Shown: positions 18,767-28,227 of the stretch, piece after piece
Position numbering within the stretch: the first letter of the stretch is position 1
How the letters are laid out: every line of letters begins with the position of its first letter
NCBI GenBank assembly: GCA_963748385.1
Contig: CAVVIQ010000008.1
Coordinates: 62,001 to 126,000 of the forward strand
From: Rhodoblastus sp963748385
Lineage (GTDB): Bacteria; Pseudomonadota; Alphaproteobacteria; Rhizobiales; Beijerinckiaceae
Length of the DNA stretch: 64,000 nucleotides
Reading direction: 5' to 3'
Made by a program: the position numbers and the translations under genes
The notes under the pieces: model-generated
The model's database searches: none
What the model was told of the DNA's origin: nothing
The model's input: the letters and a program-made list of their open reading frames with translations, nothing else

Positions 18767-19139
18767 ATGACGCCCATCATGCCCGTGACCATCACCCAGG
18801 CCTTTGCTTTCGAGGCCGCGCACCATTTGCCTCATGTGCCGGAAACCCATAAATGCCGGCGCCTGCATGGCCATTCCTATCGCGTCGAACTGCGTCTCGG
18901 CGGCGAGGTCGATCCCTATACCGGCTTCATCGTCGATTTCTTCGATGTCGAGAAAGTGTTCCAGCCGCTGCTGGAGCGGCTCGACCATCACCTGCTCAAC
19001 GACATCGAGGGGCTGGAAAACCCCACCGCCGAAAATATCGCGATCTGGATTTTCCAGCGGGTCAAGCCGGACCTGCCACAGCTCGAAATCGGTGAAAATT
19101 TTCGAGACGCCGATGAGCTGGGCGGAATATCGCGGCTGA
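18767..19139 (+). pseudogene. queD: 6-carboxytetrahydropterin synthase / PTPS family, +1 frameshift near the 3' end
   Basis: Zn-dependent T-fold enzyme acting on dihydroneopterin triphosphate; the QueD subgroup makes the first 7-deazaguanine (queuosine) intermediate. The product shows FEAAHHLPH, HKCRRLHGHSYRVELRL (zinc His and catalytic Cys), IVDFFDVE, RLDHHLLND and PTAENIAIWIF. The open frame then departs from the family and would stop at 19147. Shifting by one base at GGTG (19091-19092) restores the conserved tail VKIFETPMSWAEYRG with a stop at 19137-19139. The total of 373 bases is 3n+1, which gives a 123-residue protein, the normal size. A hairpin starts 10 bases later. Start: ATG 18767 or 18779. 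Confidence 0.8.
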
Positions 19140-19148
19140 GCCTTTGAT

Positions 19149-19170
19149 GCGGCGGGGAAAACCCCGCCGC
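19149..19170. terminator. GC hairpin between convergent genes
   Basis: Perfect 9-bp stem GCGGCGGGG / CCCCGCCGC with an AAAA loop, lying between the convergent queD and the GGVY-repeat gene. There is no U-run, so if it terminates it is not a textbook intrinsic terminator. Confidence 0.5.
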
Positions 19171-19181
19171 CGGGAAACGGA

Positions 19182-19517
19182 TCAATAGCAGACCCAGACC
19201 CAGTTGGCGAAGAACGGGTTATACTGCCAGCACGGGCCGACGCCATAGGCCCACCAGCGCCCGCCCCAATAGCGGCCGCGCCCGCCATACCAGCCAGGTC
19301 CGCCGCGGTAAACGCCCCCGGGGTAGACGCCCCCACGGTAGACGCCGCCGCGGTAAACGCCCCCGGGGTACACACCGCCGGGGCGGACGCCGCCGCGGTA
19401 GGCGCCATGGCCGCCGGCTCCATGGCCGCCGCCCCCTTGCCAGGCCAGGGATGGCGTGGGAGCCGCCAGGGCGGCCGCAAGGGCGACCGAAGCCGCCAAA
19501 ACGAATTTGCGCATCAT
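19182..19517 (-). CDS. Secreted Gly/Tyr-rich pentapeptide-repeat protein
   Basis: Small exported protein of unknown function (111 residues; start ATG 19517 or 19514). A Sec signal peptide, MRKFVLAASVALAAALAAPT, ends at SLA-W. The mature part has a Gly/His-rich stretch and then tandem units of the form [RP]GGVY (about six in a row, ~45-75), each encoded by a 15-bp DNA repeat between ~19300 and 19390. The C-terminus is rich in Trp and ends NPFFANWVWVCY. Similar Gly/Tyr-rich proteins with a WxCY end are common in Rhizobiales without a known role; a surface or cell-wall protein is a guess. Confidence 0.65.
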   Translation of the reverse strand: MMRKFVLAASVALAAALAAPTPSLAWQGGGGHGAGGHGAYRGGVRPGGVYPGGVYRGGVYRGGVYPGGVYRGGPGWYGGRGRYWGGRWWAYGVGPCWQYNPFFANWVWVCY

Positions 19518-19740
19518 CCTTTTCTCCTTCCGCCGGTCATGTCGATTGCGAAGGGAACGAAACGCGGCGACTCGAATTTTCCGCCGGCGTTCGCGAGCGT
19601 TCCCATGGACGACGCCGTCTCTTCCAGCGCGCGGCGCAACCGTTAATCCCGCGAAGCCAAGGCTACTCCAGAGTTCCGCAAAACAGGAGAAATTTTGCGC
19701 CCGGTTTGCCGAAATCGCGAAGCCGCCGGAGAATCACGGC

Positions 19741-20724
19741 TCAGCCTTTCCTGAAATCCTTCGGGTCGTAACGGCGCAGCGTCGAGCAGAATTCGCAGGT
19801 CACGCTAATCATGCCGTCCTCGCCGACCATGTCGTCGCGCTCGGCCTGGGAAAAACTGCGCAGCATGGATTCCACCCGCTCGTCGGAGCAGCGGCAGGCG
19901 TCGCGCAAGCCGTGGGCGGGAAAGACGCGGACGCCGCGCTCGTGGAACAGCCGATAGGCCAGCGCCTCGCTGGAAAGGCCAGGATCGAGCAATTCGTGGT
20001 CCTCGACCGTCGCGGCCAGGGCCTGGGCCTCCGTCCAGGAATCGTCCTCGGTCCACTCATGGGTCTGAAAACCTTCCGGCGCGTCGCCGGGCGAAAAATC
20101 CGCCTGGCGGCGGCGCTCTTCGGAATGGGGCAGGAACTGCGCCAAAAGGCCGCCTGCGCGCCAAAAGGTTCCGGCCGGGGTCACGACCTGGCCCGCCGCC
20201 AGCCGGATGAAGGTCGGAATCTGCTCCGACTGCTGGAAATAGATCCTGGCGGCTTGTTCCAGCGAGCCGCCTTCGATCGGCGCCACGCCCTGGTAGCGCG
20301 GCGCCTCGCCGCCCTGCTCCACCGTCAGGGCGAGATGGCCGCGCCCGAGCAGCGCCTCCGCCGCGACGGAGCCGTGCGGCGGCAGCCGCGCCGCGTCGAA
20401 ACGGGCGAAGGCGCGCAGCCGGTCGGGCGCGTCGAAGTCGACCACGATCAGATCGACCAGGCCATCGGCGCGGGTCTGCAACTGGAAGCGCCCGCCCGAT
20501 TTCAGCACCGAGCCGAGCAGGACGGTCAGCGCCGCCGCCTCGCCCAGCAGGCGCGCGACCGGCTCGGGGTAGGCGTGGCGGGTCAGGATGGCGTCGAGCG
20601 CCGGCCCCAGCCGCGCCAGCCGCCCGCGCAGGTCGAGCGGCTCGACCGCGAAAGGCAGGACCGCGTCGTCCTGTCCGGCCGCTGGCGAGCCTTCCCCGGC
20701 GAAAGCCCCGGAGTCGGAAGTCAC
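19741..20724 (-). CDS. hslO: Hsp33 redox-regulated chaperone
   Basis: Cytoplasmic holdase chaperone activated by oxidation. The 327-residue product has the N-terminal Hsp33 domain, with LLGSVLKSGGRFQLQTRADG, and the C-terminal zinc switch CRC (in LRDACRCSDERV) and CEFC (in SVTCEFCSTLRRY). All four zinc cysteines are present. The GTG start at 20724 overlaps the stop of argF (GTGA), so translation is coupled to argF. The argD-argF-hslO order is common in alphaproteobacteria. Confidence 0.95.
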   Translation of the reverse strand: MTSDSGAFAGEGSPAAGQDDAVLPFAVEPLDLRGRLARLGPALDAILTRHAYPEPVARLLGEAAALTVLLGSVLKSGGRFQLQTRADGLVDLIVVDFDAPDRLRAFARFDAARLPPHGSVAAEALLGRGHLALTVEQGGEAPRYQGVAPIEGGSLEQAARIYFQQSEQIPTFIRLAAGQVVTPAGTFWRAGGLLAQFLPHSEERRRQADFSPGDAPEGFQTHEWTEDDSWTEAQALAATVEDHELLDPGLSSEALAYRLFHERGVRVFPAHGLRDACRCSDERVESMLRSFSQAERDDMVGEDGMISVTCEFCSTLRRYDPKDFRKG

Positions 20725-21659
20725 GCCCCCATGCTCCAGGCGAGAACGCCTTTTTGCGCGTGCAGCCGGTTCTCCGCCTCGTCGAAGACCAGGGATTGCG
20801 GGCCGTCGATCACCGTGTCGGTGACTTCCTCGCCGCGATGGGCCGGCAGGCAGTGCATGAAGACGGCGTCCTTGGCGGCGTGGCGCATCAGCTTGGAATT
20901 GACCTGATAGGGCGCGAGCAACATGTGGCGCAGCTTTTCGTCCTTGTCGCCCATCGACACCCAGCAGTCGGTCAGGATCAGGTTGGCGTCCTCCGCGGCG
21001 TCGAACGGATCGCGCAGCACATTGACCACGCCGCCCTGCGCCCGCGCCCAGGCGATCAGCTCGGGACGCGGCGCCAGATCCTCCGGCGAGGCGATGTCGA
21101 GGGTGAAGCCGAATTTGGCGGCGGCGTGGACCCAGCTCGTCAGCACGTTGCAGGCGTCGCCGACCCAGGCGACCCGCGCCCCGGCGATGTCGCCGCGATG
21201 CTCCTCATAGGTCATGATGTCGGCCATGACCTGGCAGGGATGGCTTTTCTTGGTCAGGCCGTTGATGACCGGCACATTGGCGTAGGCCGCCATTTCCATG
21301 AGATGCTCATGGGAAAGGATGCGGATCATGATCGCGTCGACGAAACGCGACAGGACGCGCGCGGTGTCGGCGATGGTCTCGCCGCGCCCGAGCTGCATTT
21401 CGGCGCCGGTCAGCATCAGGGTTTCGCCGCCAAGCTCCCGCATGCCGACATCGAAGGAAACGCGGGTGCGGGTGGAGGGCTTGTCGAAGATCATCGCCAG
21501 AGTGCGGCCTTCGAGCGGCTTGTCCGGCGAAGGCTTCCCCTTGCGGCGACGGCGCTTGATGTCGGCGGCGAGGTCCAATATGCCGCGCAGCTCGTCGAGC
21601 GAAAAATCCGCAATGTCGAGAAAACAACGGCGCGCCGGATCGATCGGCGGCAGACTCAT
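20721..21659 (-). CDS. argF: Ornithine carbamoyltransferase
   Basis: Makes citrulline from ornithine and carbamoyl phosphate in arginine synthesis. The 312-residue product begins MSLPPIDPARRCFLDIADFS at 21659. It carries the carbamoyl-phosphate motif FDKPSTRTRVSFDVGM, the HPCQ equivalent KKSHPCQVMADIMT, the ornithine-loop region TDCWVSMGDK and the HCLPAHRGEEVTD motif with the active-site Cys. Its ATG overlaps the argD stop (ATGA) and its stop overlaps the hslO start. Confidence 0.97.
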   Translation of the reverse strand: MSLPPIDPARRCFLDIADFSLDELRGILDLAADIKRRRRKGKPSPDKPLEGRTLAMIFDKPSTRTRVSFDVGMRELGGETLMLTGAEMQLGRGETIADTARVLSRFVDAIMIRILSHEHLMEMAAYANVPVINGLTKKSHPCQVMADIMTYEEHRGDIAGARVAWVGDACNVLTSWVHAAAKFGFTLDIASPEDLAPRPELIAWARAQGGVVNVLRDPFDAAEDANLILTDCWVSMGDKDEKLRHMLLAPYQVNSKLMRHAAKDAVFMHCLPAHRGEEVTDTVIDGPQSLVFDEAENRLHAQKGVLAWSMGA

Positions 21660-22864
21660 GTCTCTGCTCCCTGTTTGCCTTGCTGCGCCGCCGGAATCTC
21701 GAAATGGCGGCATGCCGCCCCGAGGCGGCGGATTCCCTCGCGGATCTCGTCGTCGGAGACGATCAGCGGCGGCAGGATGCGCACCACATTGTCCGCCGCC
21801 GGAATGACGATGATCTTTTCCGCCCGCGCGGCGGCCGCGAAATCGGCGTTGGGCGCGCGCAGCCGGAGGCCCTGCATCAGGCCCTCGCCGCGGATTTCCG
21901 CGATGACGTCGGGATGCTCGGCGGCAAGGCCTGCGAGGGCTTGCCGGAGGGCGAGGCCCTTTCGCGCCACGTCGTCGAGAAAGCCGGGCGCGAGCAGCAC
22001 GTCGAGCACCGCATTGCCGCAGGCCATGGCCAGCGGATTGCCGCCATAGGTCGTGCCATGCGCGCCCAATCCCATGCCCTTGCCGGCGTCGGCGGTCGAC
22101 AGCGCCGCGCCGAGCGGGAAGCCGCCGCCGATGCCCTTGGCCGAGGCGAGAATGTCGGGCGCGACGCCGTAAAGCTCATAGGCGAAGAGTTTTCCGGTGC
22201 GCCCCATGCCGGATTGCACCTCGTCGAAGCACAGAAGCAGTTTGTGTTCGTCGCAAAGCGCGCGCAGGCCGCGGATGAAGTCATGCGAGCCGACGCGTAT
22301 GCCGCCCTCGCCCTGGATCGGCTCGACCAGAATGGCGCCGGTCTGCGGCCCGATCGCCGCCTTGACCGCCTTGAGATCGCCGAAGGGAACCTGGTCGAAG
22401 CCCGGCGTCTGCGGCCCGAAGCCGTCGAGATATTTCGGATTGCCGCCGGCGGCGATGGTCGCCAGCGTGCGGCCGTGGAACGCGCCCTCGAAAGTGATCA
22501 TGTGGAAGCGGTCCGGCGCGCCGTTGGACGAATTCCACTTGCGCGCCATCTTGATCGTCAGCTCCAGCGCCTCGGCGCCGGAATTGGTGAAGAAGACATA
22601 GTCGGCGAATGTCGCCTCGGTCAGGCGGCGGGCGAAGGTCTCGCCGAGCGGAATCTGGAACAGGTTCGACGTGTGCCAGAGCTTGTCCGCCTGGTCTTTC
22701 AGCGCTTGCACCAGATGCGGATGGTTGTAGCCCAGGCTCGCCACGGCGATGCCGCCGCCGAAATCGAGATATTTGTCGCCATTCGTGGCATAGAGCCAGG
22801 CGCCCTCGCCGCGCTCGAAGGCGAGTTGATAGCGGGCATAGGTCGGCAGAAGGGCCGAAGTCAC
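21656..22864 (-). CDS. argD: Acetylornithine aminotransferase
   Basis: PLP-dependent transaminase of arginine synthesis, also able to serve in lysine synthesis. It has 402 residues and a GTG start at 22864. Visible motifs are FTNSGAEALELTIKMARK, FHGRTLATIAAGGNPKY, ILVEPIQGEGGI, LLLCFDEVQSGMGRTGKLFA and ILASAKGIGGGFPLGA with the PLP lysine, then HGTTYGGNPLAMA. It is the first gene of the argD-argF-hslO operon; the promoter must lie in the ~400 bases shared with the divergent gcrA. Confidence 0.96.
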   Translation of the reverse strand: MTSALLPTYARYQLAFERGEGAWLYATNGDKYLDFGGGIAVASLGYNHPHLVQALKDQADKLWHTSNLFQIPLGETFARRLTEATFADYVFFTNSGAEALELTIKMARKWNSSNGAPDRFHMITFEGAFHGRTLATIAAGGNPKYLDGFGPQTPGFDQVPFGDLKAVKAAIGPQTGAILVEPIQGEGGIRVGSHDFIRGLRALCDEHKLLLCFDEVQSGMGRTGKLFAYELYGVAPDILASAKGIGGGFPLGAALSTADAGKGMGLGAHGTTYGGNPLAMACGNAVLDVLLAPGFLDDVARKGLALRQALAGLAAEHPDVIAEIRGEGLMQGLRLRAPNADFAAAARAEKIIVIPAADNVVRILPPLIVSDDEIREGIRRLGAACRHFEIPAAQQGKQGAET

Positions 22865-23274
22865 GTCCTGATCTCCCGACAGGTTTTGGGGCGGGCCGCG
22901 CCGGAGGCGCCGGCCGAAAAATGAAAGCGCCGCCCCCGAGGGACGGCGTAGCCTGCAATGTAGAAAATCCGGGGCGCAAGGTCAAATCGTCCGTCGCCCA
23001 CGGCTTTCCGCTTTTGACGCCGCGCGGCGCAAAGGGTTGTTGAAAACCTTTCATCTTTCCTAACAACTCTTGCGCGCGATTCAACAGCTGGTGTAATCTT
23101 CCCTCGGTCGGCTACGACATCTCGTGCGGCAGGCGCCTGGGGTGCGATAGCGCGGTTAGTTCTCGTCAGGTTGGGGCCTTCCGACGTCCGCGCTCTCGAG
23201 CGCGCGGTCCGGGATTCCCTGGAGGCCGGGGCGAGCAGGAAAACAAGAATATGAAAAAGTTTGGAGGCCAAGCG
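22865..23274. promoter_or_regulatory. Divergent intergenic region argD / gcrA
   Basis: 410 bases with no supported gene, containing the promoters of argD (minus) and gcrA (plus). Two GAnTC sites (CcrM methylation sequence) lie at 23078-23082 and 23213-23217. In Caulobacter GcrA acts with such methylation, but two sites in 400 bases is near chance. A GGAGG ribosome-binding site precedes the gcrA ATG by 7 bases. Confidence 0.4.
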
Positions 23275-23799
23275 ATGTCCTGGACCGATGAACGCGTCGA
23301 GCAATTGAAAAAGATGTGGCTCGACGGTTTGAGCGCCAGCCAGATCGCCAATGAACTGGCGAACGGCATCACGCGCAACGCGGTCATCGGCAAGGTGCAT
23401 CGCCTCGGACTGTCCGGCCGGGTCAAATCTCCCGCGGCCGCGCCCGCCCGGCCCCGCGCCAGGAGCCAGGGCGAGGACGGCAACGGCGCGCCGGCCGCGC
23501 CGGTCGCCCGTGGCAATCTCGCGATCGCCGTCGAAGCGCGTCCCTCGCCGGCGCCGGCGCCCCGCCCGGTTGCGGAAGAGGTCGTCGTCCCGATCTCCGA
23601 GCGCGTCGGCATCATGGATCTGCGCGAGTCGATGTGCCGCTGGCCGCTGGGCGATCCCGCCACCCCGGATTTCCGCTATTGCGGCGCGAAAATGCAGGTC
23701 GGCGTGGGCCCCTATTGCACTTATCATGCCCGCATCGCCTATCAGCCGACGCTGGAACGCCGGCGCGACCGCGACAAGCGCGCGGCCGCCCGGAGCTGA
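23275..23799 (+). CDS. gcrA: Cell-cycle regulator GcrA
   Basis: Sigma-70-interacting transcription factor that activates cell-cycle genes at methylated promoters in alphaproteobacteria. The start is the ATG at 23275 (MSWTDERVEQLKKMWLDGLS), which is the invariant GcrA N-terminus; the ATG 24 bases upstream is a worse fit. The helix-turn-helix region runs SASQIANELANGITRNAVIG followed by KVHRLGLSGR. A Pro/Ala-rich linker leads to the C-terminal sigma-binding domain, with MCRWPLGDPATPDFRYCGAK and GPYCTYHARIAYQP. It has 174 residues and is complete. Confidence 0.95.
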   Translation: MSWTDERVEQLKKMWLDGLSASQIANELANGITRNAVIGKVHRLGLSGRVKSPAAAPARPRARSQGEDGNGAPAAPVARGNLAIAVEARPSPAPAPRPVAEEVVVPISERVGIMDLRESMCRWPLGDPATPDFRYCGAKMQVGVGPYCTYHARIAYQPTLERRRDRDKRAAARS

Positions 23800-23968
23800 G
23801 CGACCCGCCGCAGCGCCCGAAGGGCAAAGGCGAGGGGCCAGCCCGTCACCATGGGGCCGAAGAGGGTTCGCCCGCTCCGGCCGAATGCAGAAACTGGATT
23901 GTCGCAAAGGCGAAACGTTCAGTTCTCGAAATGACGCGGACCTCGACTCCTCCCCCTTGCCCTTCACG

Positions 23969-24003
23969 AAAAACCCGGCGCCGCCTCGCGACGCCGGGTT
24001 TTT
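23969..24003. terminator. Bidirectional intrinsic terminator between gcrA and phoB
   Basis: A 12-bp perfect stem AAAAACCCGGCG / CGCCGGGTTTTT with an 11-base loop. The A-run on one side and the T-run on the other make it work in both directions, ending gcrA (plus) and the pst-pho operon (minus). Confidence 0.9.
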
Positions 24004-24030
24004 CCTTGCGAAGGGCCTGGCTGAGAAAGA

Positions 24031-24774
24031 TCAGCCCCGCCCAAAAGTCTCGTCGAAGGAATAGCCCGAGCCGCGCACGGTGCGAATCGGATCGTTTTCG
24101 TCGTCCTTCGCCAAAGCCTTGCGCAGGCGGCCGATATGGACGTCCACCGTGCGCTCGTCGATTTCGGCCGACAGGCCCCAGACGCTGTCGAGCAGTTGCG
24201 CGCGCGAAAAGACCCGTCCCGGCTTTTCCATCAGATATTCGAGCAGGCGGAATTCGGTCGGGCCGAGATGGATTTCGCGGCCCGAGCGGCGGACGCGGCG
24301 GGTCTCGCGGTCGAGCTCAAGCTCTCCAGCGCTCAGCCTCACCGCGACGCGCTCCGGGCGCGCCCGGCGCAGCAAAGCGCGGACCCGCGCCATCAACTCG
24401 GGCACGGAAAAAGGCTTGACCACATAATCGTCGGCGCCGACCGAAAGCCCGCGCACCCGCTCGCCCTCCTCGCCGCGCGCCGTCAGCATGATCACCGGCA
24501 GCGTTCGCGTCGTCTCCCGCGCCCGCAGGCGACGGCAGATTTCCAGGCCCGACACGCCCGGCAGCATCCAGTCGAGGATGACCAGATCGGGCGGGGATTC
24601 CTCCAGCCGCAATTCGGCCTCATCGCCGCGCTCGACGCGCTCGACGACATAGCCTTCGGATTCCAGATTATAGGCCAGCAGCAGGCCGAGGGCGGATTCG
24701 TCCTCGACGACGAGAACGCGCGGAGCTCCGCCGGGGGATGCAGCTCCGATGACTGAGGCGCGCGGTTCGTTCAT
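24031..24774 (-). CDS. phoB: Phosphate regulon response regulator PhoB
   Basis: OmpR-family regulator that binds Pho boxes after phosphorylation by PhoR. The receiver domain has RVLVVEDES, the phospho-acceptor Asp in LVILDWMLPGVSG, Thr in IMLTARG and Lys in YVVKPFS. The winged-helix domain has LGPTEFRLLEYLMEKPGRVF and the recognition region DERTVDVHIGRLRKAL, ending VRGSGYSFDE. The ATG at 24774 puts the receiver domain closest to the N-terminus as in the family. A GTG at 24801 overlapping the phoU stop (GTGA) is the alternative start. Last gene of the pst-pho operon. Confidence 0.95.
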   Translation of the reverse strand: MNEPRASVIGAASPGGAPRVLVVEDESALGLLLAYNLESEGYVVERVERGDEAELRLEESPPDLVILDWMLPGVSGLEICRRLRARETTRTLPVIMLTARGEEGERVRGLSVGADDYVVKPFSVPELMARVRALLRRARPERVAVRLSAGELELDRETRRVRRSGREIHLGPTEFRLLEYLMEKPGRVFSRAQLLDSVWGLSAEIDERTVDVHIGRLRKALAKDDENDPIRTVRGSGYSFDETFGRG

Positions 24775-24797
24775 GAGAGCGATTCGTTCCTGAACAT

Positions 24798-25499
24798 TCA
24801 CGGCCGAGCCGCGGCGTCGGGACCGCGCGGCCGGTCCTCGCCGAGAAGATTCTCGCCGGTGACGATATAGACGACCGTCTCGGCGATATTGGTGGCGTGA
24901 TCGCCGACCCGCTCCAGATTCTTCGCGCAGAACAGAAGGTGGGTGCAGAAGGTGATGTTGCGCGGGTCTTCCATCATGAAGGTCAGGAGGTCGCGGAACA
25001 CCGAATCCTCCAGCGCGTCGAGTTCGGCGTCGCGCTCCCAGACCACGCGGGCGGCGGCGGCGTCGCGCTGGGCATAGGCGTCGAGCACGTCCTTGAGCTG
25101 GTTGGCGGCGACGTCGTGCATCGATCTGAGGCCGATGATCGCCCGCGCCAGGCGGGTCTCGCCGGCGATCTTGGTCGTGCGCTTGGCGATATTCTTGGCC
25201 TGGTCGCCGATACGCTCCAGATCGGCGGAAATGCGCATCACGCCGATGACGTCGCGCAGATCGATCGCCACCGGCTGGCGCCGCGCCAAAGTTCGCACCG
25301 CCTCATCCTCGACCGTACGCTGGAGAACGTCGAGGCGCAGGTCGGTCTCGATCACCCGATGGGCCAGATCGGCGTTCATCGTCGCCAGCGCGTCCATGGC
25401 GTCGGAGAGCATTTTTTCCGCGATGCCGCCCATTTCGGAAATATGGCGGTCGAGCGTTTCGAGATCGGCGTCGAAGGAGCGGACGGTATGATCGACCAT
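24798..25499 (-). CDS. phoU: Phosphate transport regulator PhoU
   Basis: Peripheral protein linking PstB activity to PhoR signalling. The ATG at 25499 gives MVDHTVRSFDADLETLDRHI; the open frame upstream overlaps pstB and is not family-like. Two PhoU repeats of three helices each show the metal-ligand motifs DLERIGDQAKNIAKR (~90-105) and NLERVGDHATNIAETV (~195-210). It has 233 residues, the normal size, and lies 31 bases after pstB. Confidence 0.96.
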   Translation of the reverse strand: MVDHTVRSFDADLETLDRHISEMGGIAEKMLSDAMDALATMNADLAHRVIETDLRLDVLQRTVEDEAVRTLARRQPVAIDLRDVIGVMRISADLERIGDQAKNIAKRTTKIAGETRLARAIIGLRSMHDVAANQLKDVLDAYAQRDAAAARVVWERDAELDALEDSVFRDLLTFMMEDPRNITFCTHLLFCAKNLERVGDHATNIAETVVYIVTGENLLGEDRPRGPDAAARP

Positions 25500-25530
25500 T
25501 GTCAGAACCCTGTTGAGGCGGAATTTCGGA

Positions 25531-26327
<797 letters not shown>

Positions 26328-26331
<4 letters not shown>

Positions 26332-27170
26332 GAGCTGGTCCTTTGTGCGCCGAGAACGCGAGCGGTGATCGAGAGCGCCAGAACGGCGAAGGTGATGAGG
26401 AGCGCGCCGACCCAGGCCAGCGCCTGCCATTCCTTGTAGGGCGACATGGCGAACTGGAAGATCACCACGGGCAAGCTCGCCATCGGCGCGTTGAGATTCG
26501 AGCTCCAGAACTGGTTGTTCAACGAGGTGAACAACAAAGGCGCGGTCTCGCCCGAGACGCGGGCGACCGCCAGCAGCAGGCCGGTGATGAGGCCGGCGCG
26601 CGCCGCCTTGTAGGCGACGTGACGGATCACCAGCGCGCGCGGCAGCCCGAGCGCCGTCGCGGCCTCGCGCAGCGTTCCCGGCACCAGATTGAGCATGTCC
26701 TCGGTGGTGCGCACCACCACCGGCACAACCAGCAGAGCGAGCGCGATCGCGCCGGCGATGGCCGAGAAATGGCCCATCGGAACCACGATGATCTCGTAGA
26801 CGAACAGGCCGATGACGATCGAGGGCGCGGAGAGCAGCACGTCGTTGATGAAGCGCACCACCATCGTCAGCTTGGTGTTGCGGCCATATTCCGCCATATA
26901 GGTGCCGGCGAAAAGGCCGAGCGGCGCGCCGATCAGCACGCCGAAAAAGGTCATGACCAGCGAACCGGCGATGGCGTTGAGCAGGCCGCCGGCGGAGCCT
27001 GGAGGCGGCGTCATCTGGGTGAAGACCGCCGGCGCGAGGCTGGAGAAGCCGTTCCACAGCAGAGCGGCGAGGATGAGGGCCAGAGCGAGCAGGCCAAGCC
27101 CCGCCGAGGCGTAGCAAAGGCCCATGACCAAGGCGCTGCGCGCCTTGCGCGACGCTTGCAAGGAGGACAT
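26328..27170 (-). CDS. pstA: Phosphate ABC transporter permease PstA
   Basis: Inner-membrane permease subunit of the phosphate importer: 280 residues, six predicted helices. The binding-protein-dependent permease loop is seen as LREAATALGLPRALVIRHVA (EAA motif), together with LSAPSIVIGLFVYE and RVSGETAPLLFTSL. It begins 1 base after the stop of pstC and overlaps pstB. Confidence 0.96.
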
Positions 27171-27171
27171 T

Positions 27172-28167
27172 TCAGCGCGCTCCCTTTCCCTCGACGCGCA
27201 TCAGCAGCAGGCGCGATATGGCGAGGACGATGAAGGTGATGACAAACAGCAGAAGGCCAAGCGTAATCAGCGAGGAGGTATAGATCGCGCCGTCGGCCTC
27301 GGTGAATTCATTGGCGATCGTCGCCGAGATGGTCGTGCCGGGGCCCAGGATCGAGGCGCCGATCTTGTGGGCGTTGCCGATCACGAAGGTCACCGCCATG
27401 GTTTCGCCAAGCGCGCGGCCAAGCGCCAGCATCACGCCGCCCATCAGGCCGACGCCGGTATAGGGCGCGACAATGGAGCGCGTCACTTCCCAGCGGGTGC
27501 AGCCGATTCCATAGGCGGCTTCCTTCAGGACGGCCGGAACGGTGTTGAAAACGTCGCGCGAGATCGAGGAGATCAGCGGCAGGATCATGATCGCGAGGAT
27601 GAGGCTCGCGGTCAGGATGCCGATGCCATAGGGCGGGCCGGCGAACAGCCGGTTCAGACCGGGGACATCGGCGAAAGTCGCGATCAGCGCCGGCTGGACA
27701 TGGGCCTGCAGGAAGGGCGCGAAGACGAACATGCCCCAGATGCCGTAGATGATCGAGGGAACGCCGGCGAGCAACTCGACCGCGATGCCGATCGGGCGGC
27801 GCAGTTCATAGGGGCAGAGTTCGGTGAGGAAGACGGCGATGCCGAAGCCGACCGGCGCGGCGATGAGCAGAGCGATGGATGAGGTGACGAGCGTGCCGTA
27901 GATCGCAGGCGCGGCGCCGAAATTTTCGGTGACCGGATTCCAGGCGTCAGAGGTCAGGAAACCGAAGCCGAACCTGCTCAGGGCGGGCAAGGAGCCCTGC
28001 ACGAGCGACACGATGACGCCGCCAAGCAGTATGAGGACCGCGACGGCCGCGGACCGGGTCACGATGTGGAAGATCCGGTCGCCGATTTCGAAATGGCGCA
28101 GAACCTTTTCGCGACTGGTGTTTCTGACAGCCGATCCGGCCATGGGGCTCAACGCCGCCTCCGACAT
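27172..28167 (-). CDS. pstC: Phosphate ABC transporter permease PstC
   Basis: Partner permease of PstA: 331 residues, with an N-terminal cytoplasmic tail of ~35 residues and six helices. The signature parts are GVPSIIYGIWGMFVFAPFL, the EAA loop VLKEAAYGIGCTRWEVTRSI and ALGRALGETMAVTFVIGN. It lies 60 bases after pstS. Confidence 0.96.
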   Translation of the reverse strand: MSEAALSPMAGSAVRNTSREKVLRHFEIGDRIFHIVTRSAAVAVLILLGGVIVSLVQGSLPALSRFGFGFLTSDAWNPVTENFGAAPAIYGTLVTSSIALLIAAPVGFGIAVFLTELCPYELRRPIGIAVELLAGVPSIIYGIWGMFVFAPFLQAHVQPALIATFADVPGLNRLFAGPPYGIGILTASLILAIMILPLISSISRDVFNTVPAVLKEAAYGIGCTRWEVTRSIVAPYTGVGLMGGVMLALGRALGETMAVTFVIGNAHKIGASILGPGTTISATIANEFTEADGAIYTSSLITLGLLLFVITFIVLAISRLLLMRVEGKGAR

Positions 28168-28227
28168 TTACGATCCTCCAACCCAGGAACCGCCGAAGGC
28201 CGAAACCTCCGGCGCTCCATCCGGCGA

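Noticed and set aside
19082..19147. Frameshift near the end of queD considered as programmed frameshifting
   Set aside because: No slippery heptamer or downstream pseudoknot is evident, and the same +1 pattern occurs in four unrelated genes.
23041..23274. GAnTC sites as a CcrM/GcrA control region of gcrA
   Set aside because: Only two sites, which is close to chance for this length; mentioned but not called as operators.
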